From the NCBI RefSeq assembly GCF_028283705.1, contig NZ_JAPWKD010000011.1:1-64000 (forward strand): DNA of 64,000 nt. The letters run 5' to 3'. The number at the start of each line of letters is the position of its first letter. The stretch's first letter is position 1. The translations under genes were made by a program, and so were the position numbers. Below the pieces are notes generated by a model, which saw only the letters and a list, made by a program, of their open reading frames with translations, searched no databases and was not told the origin of the DNA. Below are positions 8,929 to 18,599 of this stretch, in pieces. Source of the stretch: Pantoea sp. Its GTDB lineage: Bacteria; Pseudomonadota; Gammaproteobacteria; Enterobacterales; Enterobacteriaceae.

Positions 8929-10218
8929 ATGGCTCAGGCGCTGGGTTTCGACTTCGGCACGACGAACAGCGTGATGGCGCTGGCCGATGGAGCGTCGACC
9001 CGCTCCGTCTCGTTCACCAGCACGGCCGGTTCGGCCGACAGCATGCGCACGGCGCTGTCCTTCATGAAGGACCGGCATCTCGGCGCCTCGGTGCTGAAGG
9101 TCGAGGCCGGCCATGCGGCGATCCAGCAGTTCATCGACAATCCCGGCGATTGCCGCTTCCTGCAGTCGATCAAGACCTTTGCCGCCAGCGCCCTGTTCCA
9201 GGGCACGCTGGTGCATGCCAAGCGCCACAGTTTCGAAGACCTGATGGAAGTCTTCATCCGCCGCCTGAAGGCCTATGCCGGCGACAACTGGCCGTCGGAT
9301 GTCGGCCGCATCGTCACCGGCCGGCCGGTGCATTTCGCCGGCGCCAATCCCGACCCTGATCTGGCGACGGCGCGCTACAACGAGGCGCTGACGCGGCTCG
9401 GCTTTCCGGAAATTCATTATGTCTATGAACCGGTTGCGGCGGCTTTCTACTTCGCGCAGAACCTGAAGAGCGATGCCACCGTGCTGGTCGCCGACTTCGG
9501 CGGCGGCACCACCGACTATTCGCTGATCCGCTTCGAGACGTCAGGCGGCCGGCTGACGGCAACGCCGATCGGCCATTCCGGCGTCGGCGTCGCCGGCGAT
9601 CATTTCGACTTCCGCATCATCGACAATCGTCGTCTCGCCAAAATCGGCAAGGGCAGCCACTTCAAGAGTTTCGACAAGATTTTGGAGGTGCCCTCCTCCT
9701 ATTACGCCAGCTTCGGCCGCTGGAACCAGCTGTCGATCTTCAAGACCTCGCGCGAATTTCCCGAGCTGCAGAAGCTGGTGCGCACCGCGCTCGAGCCGGA
9801 AAAGCTGGAAACCTTCATCGACCTGATCGAGCACGACGAAGGCTATCCGCTCTACCAGGCGGTGTCGGCCACCAAGATGGCGCTGTCGTCCGCCGACGAA
9901 GCCGAGTTCAACTTCGCGCCGCTCGGCGCCGCCGGCCGGACGACGGTGAAGCGCAGCGATTTCGACGGCTGGATCGCGCCGGAACTGGCCCGCATCGAGG
10001 GCGCGCTCGACGAGGTGCTGGAAAAGACCAACACCGCGGCCGGCAGCATCGACAAGGTGTTTTTGACCGGCGGCACCTCCTTCGTGCCCGCCGTGCGCAA
10101 AATCTTCACCGAACGCTTCGACGAGAGCCGCATCGAGACCGGCGGCGAACTGCTGTCGATCGCCCACGGCCTGGCGCTGATCGGCGAGCGCGACGATATT
10201 GCCCAGTGGACAGCCTGA
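8929..10218 (+). CDS. Hsp70 family protein, YegD-like
   Basis: A 429-residue actin-fold ATPase related to E. coli YegD, a short Hsp70 homologue of uncertain chaperone role. Visible motifs: phosphate-1 loop GFDFGTTNSVMALADG at residues 5-20, phosphate-2 VLVADFGGGTTDYSL near residue 190, and the adenosine motif VFLTGGTSFVPAVRKIF near residue 375. The DnaK substrate-binding domain is absent, as in YegD. The start at 8929 has AGGAG nine bases upstream. It stands alone after a terminator and 76 bp before the uracil-DNA glycosylase gene. Confidence 0.85.
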   Translation: MAQALGFDFGTTNSVMALADGASTRSVSFTSTAGSADSMRTALSFMKDRHLGASVLKVEAGHAAIQQFIDNPGDCRFLQSIKTFAASALFQGTLVHAKRHSFEDLMEVFIRRLKAYAGDNWPSDVGRIVTGRPVHFAGANPDPDLATARYNEALTRLGFPEIHYVYEPVAAAFYFAQNLKSDATVLVADFGGGTTDYSLIRFETSGGRLTATPIGHSGVGVAGDHFDFRIIDNRRLAKIGKGSHFKSFDKILEVPSSYYASFGRWNQLSIFKTSREFPELQKLVRTALEPEKLETFIDLIEHDEGYPLYQAVSATKMALSSADEAEFNFAPLGAAGRTTVKRSDFDGWIAPELARIEGALDEVLEKTNTAAGSIDKVFLTGGTSFVPAVRKIFTERFDESRIETGGELLSIAHGLALIGERDDIAQWTA

Positions 10219-10294
10219 GGCGGGGATGGCTGAGACAGGGCAAGGCCGGCCTTTGGCCCTTCCCTTGGCTGGGCCGCTTCGCTAGAGTTCGGCG

Positions 10295-11179
10295 ATGATC
10301 TCCGTCCAAGACCTTTCCCCGGCCGAACTCGCCGCGCTTTTGCATTTCCATGCGGATGCCGGCGTCAGCTGGCTGCTGGAGGAGGAGCCGGTCGACCGTT
10401 TCGCCGAATTCGCGGCGATGAAAGCGGCGCGGCAGGCGGGCCGCCCGGCGGCCGCGCCATCGCCGGCCCCATCGGCCGCCAGCCAGGTGGCGAACGCCGT
10501 CGACCGCCGGCCCACAGCACCCGCCCTGGCTGCGCCACCGAGCGCATCGGCCCGGGCGCCGGCCATTCCCGACGAGCAGGCCATCGACCAGGCGCGCTTT
10601 GCCGCCGAGAGCGCCCGCTCGCTGCCGGAACTGAAGGCCGCCCTCGAGGCCTTCAACGGCTGCAACCTGAAGAACAGCGCCCGCTCGACGCTGTTTGCCA
10701 GCGGCAATCCGGACAGCGGCATCATGGTCATCGGCCCGATGCCGGGCGCCGACGACGACCGCGAGGGCGCCGTGTTTGCCGGCCGCTCCGGGCTGCTGCT
10801 CGACCGCATGCTCGGCGCCATCGGGCTTGCCCGCGACGACATCCTGCTGACCAACGTCATCCCCTGGCGGCCGCCCGGCAACCGCGCGCCATCCATTCCG
10901 GAAGTGGATATCTGCCGGCCGTTCATCGAACGGCAGATCGCGCTCGCCGAACCGAAAACCCTGCTGCTGCTCGGCAATTTCACCGCCCGATTCTTTTTCG
11001 GCGGCAATGAGACGATTCACGCGCTGCGCGGCCATTGGCGCGATATTGGCGTCGGATCGGGCAGTGTTCCGGCCATTGCGACGCTGCATCCGCAGGACCT
11101 TCTGACGGCCCCCATCAATAAGCGCTTGGCCTGGCAGGATCTTTTGGCCTTTCGGCGACGTATTGACGCAGACGCGTAA
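10295..11179 (+). CDS. Uracil-DNA glycosylase, family 4-like, without full Fe-S ligand set
   Basis: A 294-residue protein that should excise uracil from DNA. The C-terminal 200 residues match the family: motif A as GPMPGADDDREGAVFAGRSG (GEAPGxxED region), NVIPWRPPGNRAP, and motif B TLHPQDLL near the C-terminus. The first 100 residues are Ala/Pro-rich and probably a flexible tail. Family 4 enzymes bind a 4Fe-4S cluster with four Cys; here only the Cys in NGCNLK and DICRPF are at plausible ligand positions, and the NVVKCRPP Cys is Trp. It may belong to a cluster-free alphaproteobacterial branch. Start codon context is weak. Confidence 0.85.
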   Translation: MISVQDLSPAELAALLHFHADAGVSWLLEEEPVDRFAEFAAMKAARQAGRPAAAPSPAPSAASQVANAVDRRPTAPALAAPPSASARAPAIPDEQAIDQARFAAESARSLPELKAALEAFNGCNLKNSARSTLFASGNPDSGIMVIGPMPGADDDREGAVFAGRSGLLLDRMLGAIGLARDDILLTNVIPWRPPGNRAPSIPEVDICRPFIERQIALAEPKTLLLLGNFTARFFFGGNETIHALRGHWRDIGVGSGSVPAIATLHPQDLLTAPINKRLAWQDLLAFRRRIDADA

Positions 11180-11623
11180 TCGTCTATTTTTTTGGCAATA
11201 AATACTTTTTGTGAATTTTGATATGTGATTTTTGCATATCAGTCCGTGCGGCAGCATGCGTTGTGGAATCACGGCTGCACTGCGATATTCAGCCTGCGTC
11301 TTGGGAGGAACCGCCATTAGGAACCAAGGCCATGACTATTCGATCGCGTCCCATCCATTGTGGGTTTGAAACCCTCCGCCACGCCAGCGAAATTGCGCGC
11401 ACCACCCGCGGCTATCGCAGCCTCGAGCCGACCAACGAACAGATAACGGCGCGTGCCACCGGCACAATGTCGCGCCTCGTTCGCCCGACGACGATGTTTG
11501 CGGAATTTCGCACCCACTGATCGGCCTGCGCGCCCCGCATGGCTGGGGCGCAACAACGGTGATTGCGTCGAAGCGCCGACAGGCAGAGTTTGACGCAACT
11601 CAGCCGAACCACGGAAATCCGAT
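11180..11623 (+). other. Intergenic region, 444 bp
   Basis: An AT-rich stretch at 11183-11240 follows the glycosylase gene and includes a T-run and an inverted repeat GATATG / CATATC (11220-11240). The rest has ordinary composition. A 62-codon frame at 11332-11520 has no recognisable family and no good ribosome site, so it is not called. Confidence 0.4.
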
Positions 11624-11776
11624 ATGTCCCTGCCCTTTGCGCGCTTTTTCAGCCTGTTCGAAACCACCCGGCAGATCGACGCGGCCGTGCGCGCCGCCGC
11701 GGAATTCGAGCGCGCCCGCAGCAGCCGCGACCCGGCAAGCGACGACGATCGCGCCTCTGCGGCCGTTCCGCTTTAG
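11624..11776 (+). CDS. Small basic/acidic protein, 50 aa, unknown
   Basis: An ATG-started frame coding for MSLPFARFFSLFETTRQIDA and 30 further residues. The N-terminal half looks like an amphipathic helix with aromatic residues; the C-terminal half is charged and low in complexity. A weak purine-rich site (GGAAATCCGAT) precedes the ATG. I do not recognise a family; similar short proteins of unknown role are common in rhizobia. It lies before the MFS gene in the same orientation. Confidence 0.4.
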   Translation: MSLPFARFFSLFETTRQIDAAVRAAAEFERARSSRDPASDDDRASAAVPL

Positions 11777-11930
11777 GCGGCAATTCCGGGCGGGATTGTC
11801 CGCCTATCTCATCCGACAGGGGATAGCGGCTTTCTGCGGCAGGCGGTGTCGCGATTGATTGCGCCTCGATCGTGGGATAGAGGACAATGCATCGTCCGCC
11901 TTCCCTCCCAGCCAACACCCGGAATTTGCC

Positions 11931-13175
11931 ATGCTGGCCAGCCTGATCTCGATCGCCAGCCTGATGCTGTCGACCCTCCTGATGATGGTCGGCCTGGGAC
12001 TGATGAACTATGTCGTGCCGATCCGCTCGGTCGCCGAGGGCTGGTCGACCTTCACCATCTCCTTCATCGCCACCGGCTATACGCTCGGCTTCACGATTTC
12101 CTGCATCATCACGCCGATGTTCGTCAAACGCGTCGGCCATGTGCGCGTCTTCGGGGCGCTGATCTCGCTGCTGGCGATCGGCATCCTGCTCTGCGCCCTG
12201 CTGGTCGACTGGCGCGCCTGGGTGGCTTTCCGCTTCATCAGCGGCTTTGCCATCGCCGGCGCCTATCTGATCATCGAGAGCTGGCTGAACGAGCGCGTCA
12301 CCAACGCCAATCGCGCCACCATCTTCTCGGTCTACATGATCACCTGCCTGGTCGGCTCGATCGGCGGCCAATATCTGGTGCCGCTCGGCGATCCGAAGTC
12401 GACCTCACTGTTCATCCTGTGCGGCATCATCTTCGCGCTCGCCATGCTGCCGACGGCGCTGTCGACGGCAAAATCGCCGACGCCGATCGCCCAGGCGAAA
12501 TTCGATCTGCCAAAGCTGTATCGGCTTTCGCCCGTAGCCTTTGTCGGCTCGCTGCTATCGGGCGCCCTGTCCGGCACCTGGAACAGCCTGGGCGGCGTCT
12601 ATACCCAGATCGTCGGCATGAACACGGCGCAGGGCGCGACGCTGCTTGCCTGCGTGCTGGCCGGCGGGGCGATCTCGCAGATGCCGATCGGCCGAGTGTC
12701 GGACATGGTCGATCGCCGCCTGGTCATGATCGTCTGCGGCATCATCGGCGTCGTCGCCTGCGCTGTCATGACGCTGTTCGACGTCCATTCGATCATCGCG
12801 CTTTATGTCGCCGCCTTCTTCGTCGGCACGGTGCTCTATCCGGTCTATGCGATCAACGTCGCCCACGCCAACGATCGGGCCGCCCCGGACGAATATGTGA
12901 CGATCTCCAGCGGCATCATGATCCTCTACGGCCTCGGCACCGTTTTCGGGCCGCTCCTGGCCGGCGCGATGATGCAGGTCGGCGGCACCTCGGGCCTGCT
13001 GTGGTTCCTGGCGCTGATCTTCGCGCTCTACGCCGGCTATGCCGGCTGGCGCACGGCGATCCGCAAGGTCGGCGAAGGGCGTATCGACAAGACCGATTTC
13101 AAGGGCATGCCGATCCCGGTGCGCGGCACCGAAACATCGGTGCGCAATGCCTCGCCGGACGATCGATCTGCCTGA
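11931..13175 (+). CDS. MFS transporter
   Basis: A 414-residue, 12-helix major facilitator transporter of unknown substrate. Hydrophobic segments begin at residue 1 (MLASLISIASLMLSTLLMMV) and repeat through to FLALIFALYAGYAGW. The MFS loop 2-3 motif is seen in degenerate form (MFVKRVGHVRVFG), with its counterpart between helices 8 and 9 (GRVSDMVDRR). The start at 11931 places helix 1 at the N-terminus; the frame is open further upstream but that part is polar. It resembles the YcaD-type MFS group in overall pattern; substrate prediction is not justified. Confidence 0.8.
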   Translation: MLASLISIASLMLSTLLMMVGLGLMNYVVPIRSVAEGWSTFTISFIATGYTLGFTISCIITPMFVKRVGHVRVFGALISLLAIGILLCALLVDWRAWVAFRFISGFAIAGAYLIIESWLNERVTNANRATIFSVYMITCLVGSIGGQYLVPLGDPKSTSLFILCGIIFALAMLPTALSTAKSPTPIAQAKFDLPKLYRLSPVAFVGSLLSGALSGTWNSLGGVYTQIVGMNTAQGATLLACVLAGGAISQMPIGRVSDMVDRRLVMIVCGIIGVVACAVMTLFDVHSIIALYVAAFFVGTVLYPVYAINVAHANDRAAPDEYVTISSGIMILYGLGTVFGPLLAGAMMQVGGTSGLLWFLALIFALYAGYAGWRTAIRKVGEGRIDKTDFKGMPIPVRGTETSVRNASPDDRSA

Positions 13176-13359
13176 GATACTCGGGCGACCTGCAAAAATT
13201 CAGGAATTTTAAACGGCAATCGCAAATTGCCGCGATCGGAAGTTATGGCTTTAACTTTAGTTCAGATTTTAATGTAATCATATTGAATAAAGTTTCTCTC
13301 GAAGACGCCTGCTCCCCTGCGGACCGTGCGCCGTCCCTAACGTCCATTTAGGAAGTCCC

Positions 13360-16009
13360 ATGCGCACTGATATCGGCCAGATCGTTCATTTGGCAGACTA
13401 CCGCCCCACCGATTTCGTTCTGGAGCGCGTCGATCTGACCTTCGAGCTCGATCCGACCGAAACCAAGGTGGAAGCACGGCTGATCTTTCACCGCCGCGAG
13501 GGCGTCGAGCTGTCCGCGCCGCTGGTGCTCGACGGCGACGAACTGAGCCTGTCCGGCCTGCTGCTCGACCAGAGCGAGGTGCCGGCAGGGCAATATACCG
13601 CCACCGACAAGAGCCTGACCGTCCGCGACCTGCCCGCATCCCTGCCCTTCGAGCTGACGATCACGACGATCATCAACCCGACCGCCAACACCCAGCTGAT
13701 GGGCCTCTATCGCACCGGCGGCATCTATTGCACCCAGTGCGAGGCCGAAGGCTTTCGCCGCATCACCTATTTCCCGGATCGCCCCGACGTGCTGGCGCCC
13801 TACACCGTCAACATCATCGGCGACAAGGCCGCCAATCCGCTGCTGCTGTCGAACGGCAACTTTTTGGGCGGAGCCGGTTACGGCGAAGGCAGGCACTTTG
13901 CCGCCTGGTTCGACCCGCATCCGAAGCCGAGCTATCTCTTCGCGCTGGTCGCCGGCGACCTCGGCGTCATCGAAGACAGCTTCGTCACCATGTCGGACCG
14001 CGAAGTCACCCTGAAAATCTACGTCGAGCACGGCAAGGAAGCCCGCGCCGCCTACGCCATGGATGCACTGAAGCGCTCGATGAAATGGGACGAGGACGTG
14101 TTCGGCCGCGAATACGACCTCGACATCTTCATGATCGTCGCCGTCTCCGACTTCAACATGGGCGCCATGGAGAACAAGGGGCTGAACGTCTTCAACGACA
14201 AGTATGTTCTGGCCGATCCGGAAACGGCGACGGATGCCGACTATGCCAATATCGAGGCGATCATCGCCCATGAATATTTCCACAACTGGACCGGCAACCG
14301 CATCACCTGCCGCGACTGGTTCCAGCTCTGCCTGAAGGAAGGCCTGACGGTTTTCCGCGATCACGAATTTTCCGCCGACCAGCGCTCGCGCCCGGTCAAG
14401 CGGATCGCCGAAGTGCGGCACCTGAAGTCGGAGCAGTTTCCGGAGGACAGCGGCCCGCTCGCCCATCCGGTCCGCCCGACGAAATACCGCGAGATCAACA
14501 ATTTCTACACGACGACCGTCTACGAGAAGGGCAGCGAAGTCACCCGGATGATCGCCACCCTGCTCGGCCGCGACCTGTTCAAGCAGGGCATGGACCTCTA
14601 TTTCGAGCGTCATGACGGCGATGCCGCCACCGTCGAGGATTTCGTTGCCTGCTTTGCCGAGGTCAGCGGCCGCGACCTGACGCAGTTCTCGCTCTGGTAC
14701 CACCAGGCCGGCACGCCGCTGGTGACCGCCTCCTGCGCCTATGACGCCGCCGCCAGGACGTTCACCCTGTCGCTGGAGCAGATGGTGCCGGCAACGCCCG
14801 GCCAGTCGGCCAAGGAGCCGGTTCACATCCCGCTGCGGCTGGGCCTGATTTCCGAAGACGGCCAGCCGATGCTGCCGGGATCGGTCGAGGGCGCCGAATT
14901 CACCAAGGATGTGCTGCATCTGGTCGAGCGCTCGCAGACCGCCGTCTTCCACGACATTCCGTCGCGTCCGGTGCTGTCGCTGAACCGCAGCTTTTCGGCG
15001 CCGATCAACCTGCATTTCGACCAGAGTGCCGGCGACCTGGCGCTGATCGCCCGCTTCGAGACCGATCATTTCGCCCGCTGGCAGGCGCTCACCGATCTGG
15101 CGCTGCCGATCCTGCTTGCAGGCCGTCCGCGACACGCGCAGCCGTGCACCCGTCGTCTGCGACCCGGCGCTGATCGAGGCGCTGCTGGCTGCCGCCGCCG
15201 ATGAAGCCCTGGAGCCGGCCTTCCGCGCCCAGGTGCTCAACCTGCCGAGCGAAGCCGACATCGCCCGCGAACTCGGCGCCAACAACGATCCCGACGCCAT
15301 CCACGCCGGCCGCCAGGCGATCCTGTCGCAGATTGCCGAAGCCGGGAAAGCCATCTTTGCCGCTCTCTACGACGGCATGGGCACGCCGGGGCCGTTCAGC
15401 CCCGATGCCGCCAGCGCCGGCCGCCGCGCCCTGCGCAATGCCGCGCTCGGCTTCCTGTCGCTGTCGGACAAGGCCCCGGCCCGCGCCAAGGCCGCCTTCG
15501 ACGCCGCCAACAACATGACGGACCTCAGCCAGGCGCTGACCATCCTGGCGCATCGCTTTCCCGACTCGCCGGAAGCCACCGAGGCGCTGGCCGCCTTCAA
15601 GGCCCGCTTCGAGGACAATGCCCTGGTGGTCGACAAATGGCTGGCCATCCAGGCCGCCGTGCCGGGCGCTGCGACGCTGCAACGCGTCCAGGCGCTGATG
15701 CAGGACCCGCTGTTCACCCGCAGCAATCCGAACCGCGTCCGCGCCCTCGTCGGCACCTTCGCCTTCGGCAACCCGACCGCCTTCAACCGCGCCGACGGCG
15801 CCGGCTACCGCTTCCTGGCCGAGGAGATCCTGACGATCGACCCGCGCAATCCGCAGCTCGCCGCCCGCATCCTCACCTCGATGCGCTCCTGGCGGTCGCT
15901 GGAGCCGGTGCGCGCCGACCATGCGCGCGCCGCGCTGATGCAGATCGAGCTCGGCGCCGAGCTGTCGACCGACGTTCGCGACATCGTCGACCGCATTTTG
16001 AAGGACTGA
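13360..16009 (+). CDS. pepN: Aminopeptidase N (M1 family), frameshifted as read
   Basis: Cytoplasmic zinc aminopeptidase that trims N-terminal residues from peptides. Visible: exopeptidase motif GAMENKGLN near residue 268, zinc site HEYFHNW with the third ligand Glu in LKEGLTVFRD, all in the first frame. This frame loses homology at 15115, and the C-terminal helical domain continues in another frame from 15116 (QAVRDTRSRAP onward) to 16009. One extra T at 15115-15116 (CTGCTTGCAGG instead of CTGCTGCAGG) explains the break. The joined length of about 883 residues fits PepN. In Sinorhizobium the same neighbourhood (pepN, pleC, glnE) exists as far as I recall. Confidence 0.93.
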
Positions 16010-16220
16010 TTTGCGGCGGGAAAGCAGGTGATTTGCGCGGCAATTTTCGGAAATCTCCGAAAGGCCTTTGCCGCCGCGCCGATTGGCTTGCCAAAAAACC
16101 TGCAATAGCAAATAGTTAAGAAAGTTTTATCAGGCCCTCTGGACAAGCCGAATCGCGAATGATTCATTGGCGCAGGTTCGAGCGAGCGGCGCGCGAATCA
16201 CACAAGGTTCAGGGCGCAAT

Positions 16221-18599
16221 ATGGTGGACGTGCGGCGGGCAACTGCGGCCGAAGGGCGGCTGCGTGTCAATTTCGACGACTTGAAATCCTGGCACGACGG
16301 TCTCGTCGATCGCGCCGGCGCCGGCGTCACCCGTGTCTCCCGGCAGTTTTCCAAGGCCGAGCATATCCTCAAGCGGGCGATCCCGATCCTCATCCTCGCC
16401 TTCCTGTCGGTGGTCGCCGCCTCGCACATCGTCTCGATGGTGATGGAGCACGGCCGGATGGAATCCGCCGCGCGCCATTCCACCGCCCTGTCGGCCTCGG
16501 CCGTGTTCGCTGCCTTTGCCAATGATGCGTCGCTGTTCGAAACGGGCGACCGCAGCGCGGCGGAAGCCAGGCTCAATACCTATCTGCCGCAGGACCGGCT
16601 CGACAGCGGCGACTTCGTGCTGATGGTGCAGGCGAGCGGCCGGGTCTTTGCCGCGTCGGTCGACGGCATGCGCTATGTCGGCCTGACGATCTCCGATTTC
16701 TTCCCCGAGGTCTCGACCATCCGCCGCTTCGGCGATGGCGGCGGCGTCATCGAGACCAAGATCGGCGGCCTGCCCTATTACGCCTCGATCGCGCTGGTCG
16801 GCGACAAGGGCGGCTTCATCGTCTCGGCCGCCTCGCTGGAACAGATCGGCCGGCTGTGGCGCGACGAGCTGACGCTCAACGTCACGCTGTTTGCCGGCAT
16901 ATCGTCGATCCTGCTGGTCATTCTCTATGCCTATTACATGCAGGTCCGCCGCGCCCGCGATGCCGACGAAACCTTTCTGGAATCCAACCTGCGGGTCGAG
17001 ACGGCGCTGTCGCGCGGCCGCTGCGGTCTTTGGGATTTCGATTTCGCCAACCGTGAATTCTTCTGGTCGCGGTCGATGTACGACATGCTCGGCCTGCCGG
17101 CCTCCGACAAGACCCTGTCCTTCGGCGATGCCGCCCGGCTGATGCATCCGAACGACAACAGCCTCTACGAGCTTGCCCGCGCCGTCGCCAAGGGCAATGC
17201 CGGCCAGATCGACCAGATCCTGCGCATCCGCCATGCCGGCGGCCATTATGTCTGGATGCGGGTGCGCGCCCAGGTGATCCGCAACAATTCCGGCCAGGTG
17301 CACATGATCGGCATCGCCATGGACGTCACCGAGCAGCACCGCCTGGCGCAGCGCTACGCCGAGGCCGACCAGCGGCTGGCCGACGCCATCGAATGCACCT
17401 CGGAAGCCTTCGTACTGTGGGACAAGAACGACCGGCTGGTGATGTGCAACGCCCATTACCAGCAGGCCTATGGCCTTCCCGACAACGTGCTGATGCCGGG
17501 CACCGAGCGTTCGACGGTGGTCTCGGCTGCCGCCCGTCCGGTGATCGAACGGCGGATCGCCGATGCCGATCGCTCCGGCTACTCGCAGACGACGGAAGTG
17601 CAGCTTGCCGACGAGCGCTGGCTGCAGATCAACGAGCGCCGCACCCGCGACGGCGGCACGGTGTCGGTCGGCACCGACATCACCCTGCTGAAGCGCCATC
17701 AGGAGCGGCTGCGCGAATCGGAACGCCGCAACAATGCGACGATCGACGATCTCTCCGCCTCGCGGCAGATTCTCGAGCGGCAGAAGGCGGAGCTGTCCGT
17801 CGCCAACACCAATTACCTGGCCGAAAAGGACCGCGCCGAGGCCGCCAACAAGGCCAAGTCGGAATTCCTCGCCAACATGTCGCACGAGTTGCGCACGCCG
17901 CTGAACGCCATTCTCGGCTTTTCGGAAATCCTGCAGAACCAGATGTTCGGCCCGCTCGGCTCCGGGAAATACGACGAATATGCCCGCGACATCCATGACA
18001 GCGGCAAGCATCTGCTCAACGTCATCAACGACATTCTCGACATGTCGAAGATCGAGGCCGGCCACGTCAAGCTGTCCTGCGAGACCATCGACCTGGTGCC
18101 GCTGATCGAGGAATGCCTGCGCTTCACCTCGGTGCCGGCGGCCGCCAAGAACATTCGCGTCGACCAGCGTTTTGCCGCCGGCCGCACACTGACCGCCGAC
18201 CGGCGGGCGATGAAGCAGATCCTGCTCAACCTTTTGTCCAACGCGGTAAAATTCACCAACAGCGGCGGGCGGATCGCGGTGCGCATGCGCGACGTCGGCG
18301 ACGGCGTCATGCTGACCATCGCCGATACCGGCATCGGCATCCCGAAGGCGGCGCTGACCAAGATCGGCCAGCCGTTCGAGCAGGTGCAGAATCAATATGC
18401 CAAGAGCAAGGGCGGCTCCGGCCTCGGCCTCGCCATCTCCCGGTCGCTGGCCCAGCTGCACAAGGGCAGCATGAACATCCGCTCGCGCGAAGGCGTCGGC
18501 ACCGTCATTTCGGTCTATATCCCGGATCAGCCCGATGCGCCGCCAAAGGCCCTAACGCGGCAGAAGCGCGTCGAATATGCCGCGCACAGCTTCGCCTAG
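16221..18599 (+). CDS. pleC: PleC-type PAS sensor histidine kinase/phosphatase
   Basis: A 792-residue membrane kinase. An N-terminal membrane helix (RAIPILILAFLSVVAASHIV) and a second one near residue 235 flank a periplasmic sensor region. One or two PAS domains follow, then a HisKA domain with phosphorylatable His555 in FLANMSHELRTPLNAILGF and a HATPase domain with N box NLLSNAVKF and G boxes DTGIGIP and GGSGLGLAIS. The HisKA sequence (QNQMFGPLGSGKYDEYARDI) is the PleC/DivJ type that acts on the single-domain regulator DivK and controls the asymmetric cell cycle; the position beside glnE and pepN supports PleC. Its 3' end overlaps glnE by 48 bp on the opposite strand. Confidence 0.85.
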   Translation: MVDVRRATAAEGRLRVNFDDLKSWHDGLVDRAGAGVTRVSRQFSKAEHILKRAIPILILAFLSVVAASHIVSMVMEHGRMESAARHSTALSASAVFAAFANDASLFETGDRSAAEARLNTYLPQDRLDSGDFVLMVQASGRVFAASVDGMRYVGLTISDFFPEVSTIRRFGDGGGVIETKIGGLPYYASIALVGDKGGFIVSAASLEQIGRLWRDELTLNVTLFAGISSILLVILYAYYMQVRRARDADETFLESNLRVETALSRGRCGLWDFDFANREFFWSRSMYDMLGLPASDKTLSFGDAARLMHPNDNSLYELARAVAKGNAGQIDQILRIRHAGGHYVWMRVRAQVIRNNSGQVHMIGIAMDVTEQHRLAQRYAEADQRLADAIECTSEAFVLWDKNDRLVMCNAHYQQAYGLPDNVLMPGTERSTVVSAAARPVIERRIADADRSGYSQTTEVQLADERWLQINERRTRDGGTVSVGTDITLLKRHQERLRESERRNNATIDDLSASRQILERQKAELSVANTNYLAEKDRAEAANKAKSEFLANMSHELRTPLNAILGFSEILQNQMFGPLGSGKYDEYARDIHDSGKHLLNVINDILDMSKIEAGHVKLSCETIDLVPLIEECLRFTSVPAAAKNIRVDQRFAAGRTLTADRRAMKQILLNLLSNAVKFTNSGGRIAVRMRDVGDGVMLTIADTGIGIPKAALTKIGQPFEQVQNQYAKSKGGSGLGLAISRSLAQLHKGSMNIRSREGVGTVISVYIPDQPDAPPKALTRQKRVEYAAHSFA

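Noticed and set aside
11332..11520. 62-codon ORF before the MFS gene
   Set aside because: No ribosome site, no family pattern; treated as intergenic.
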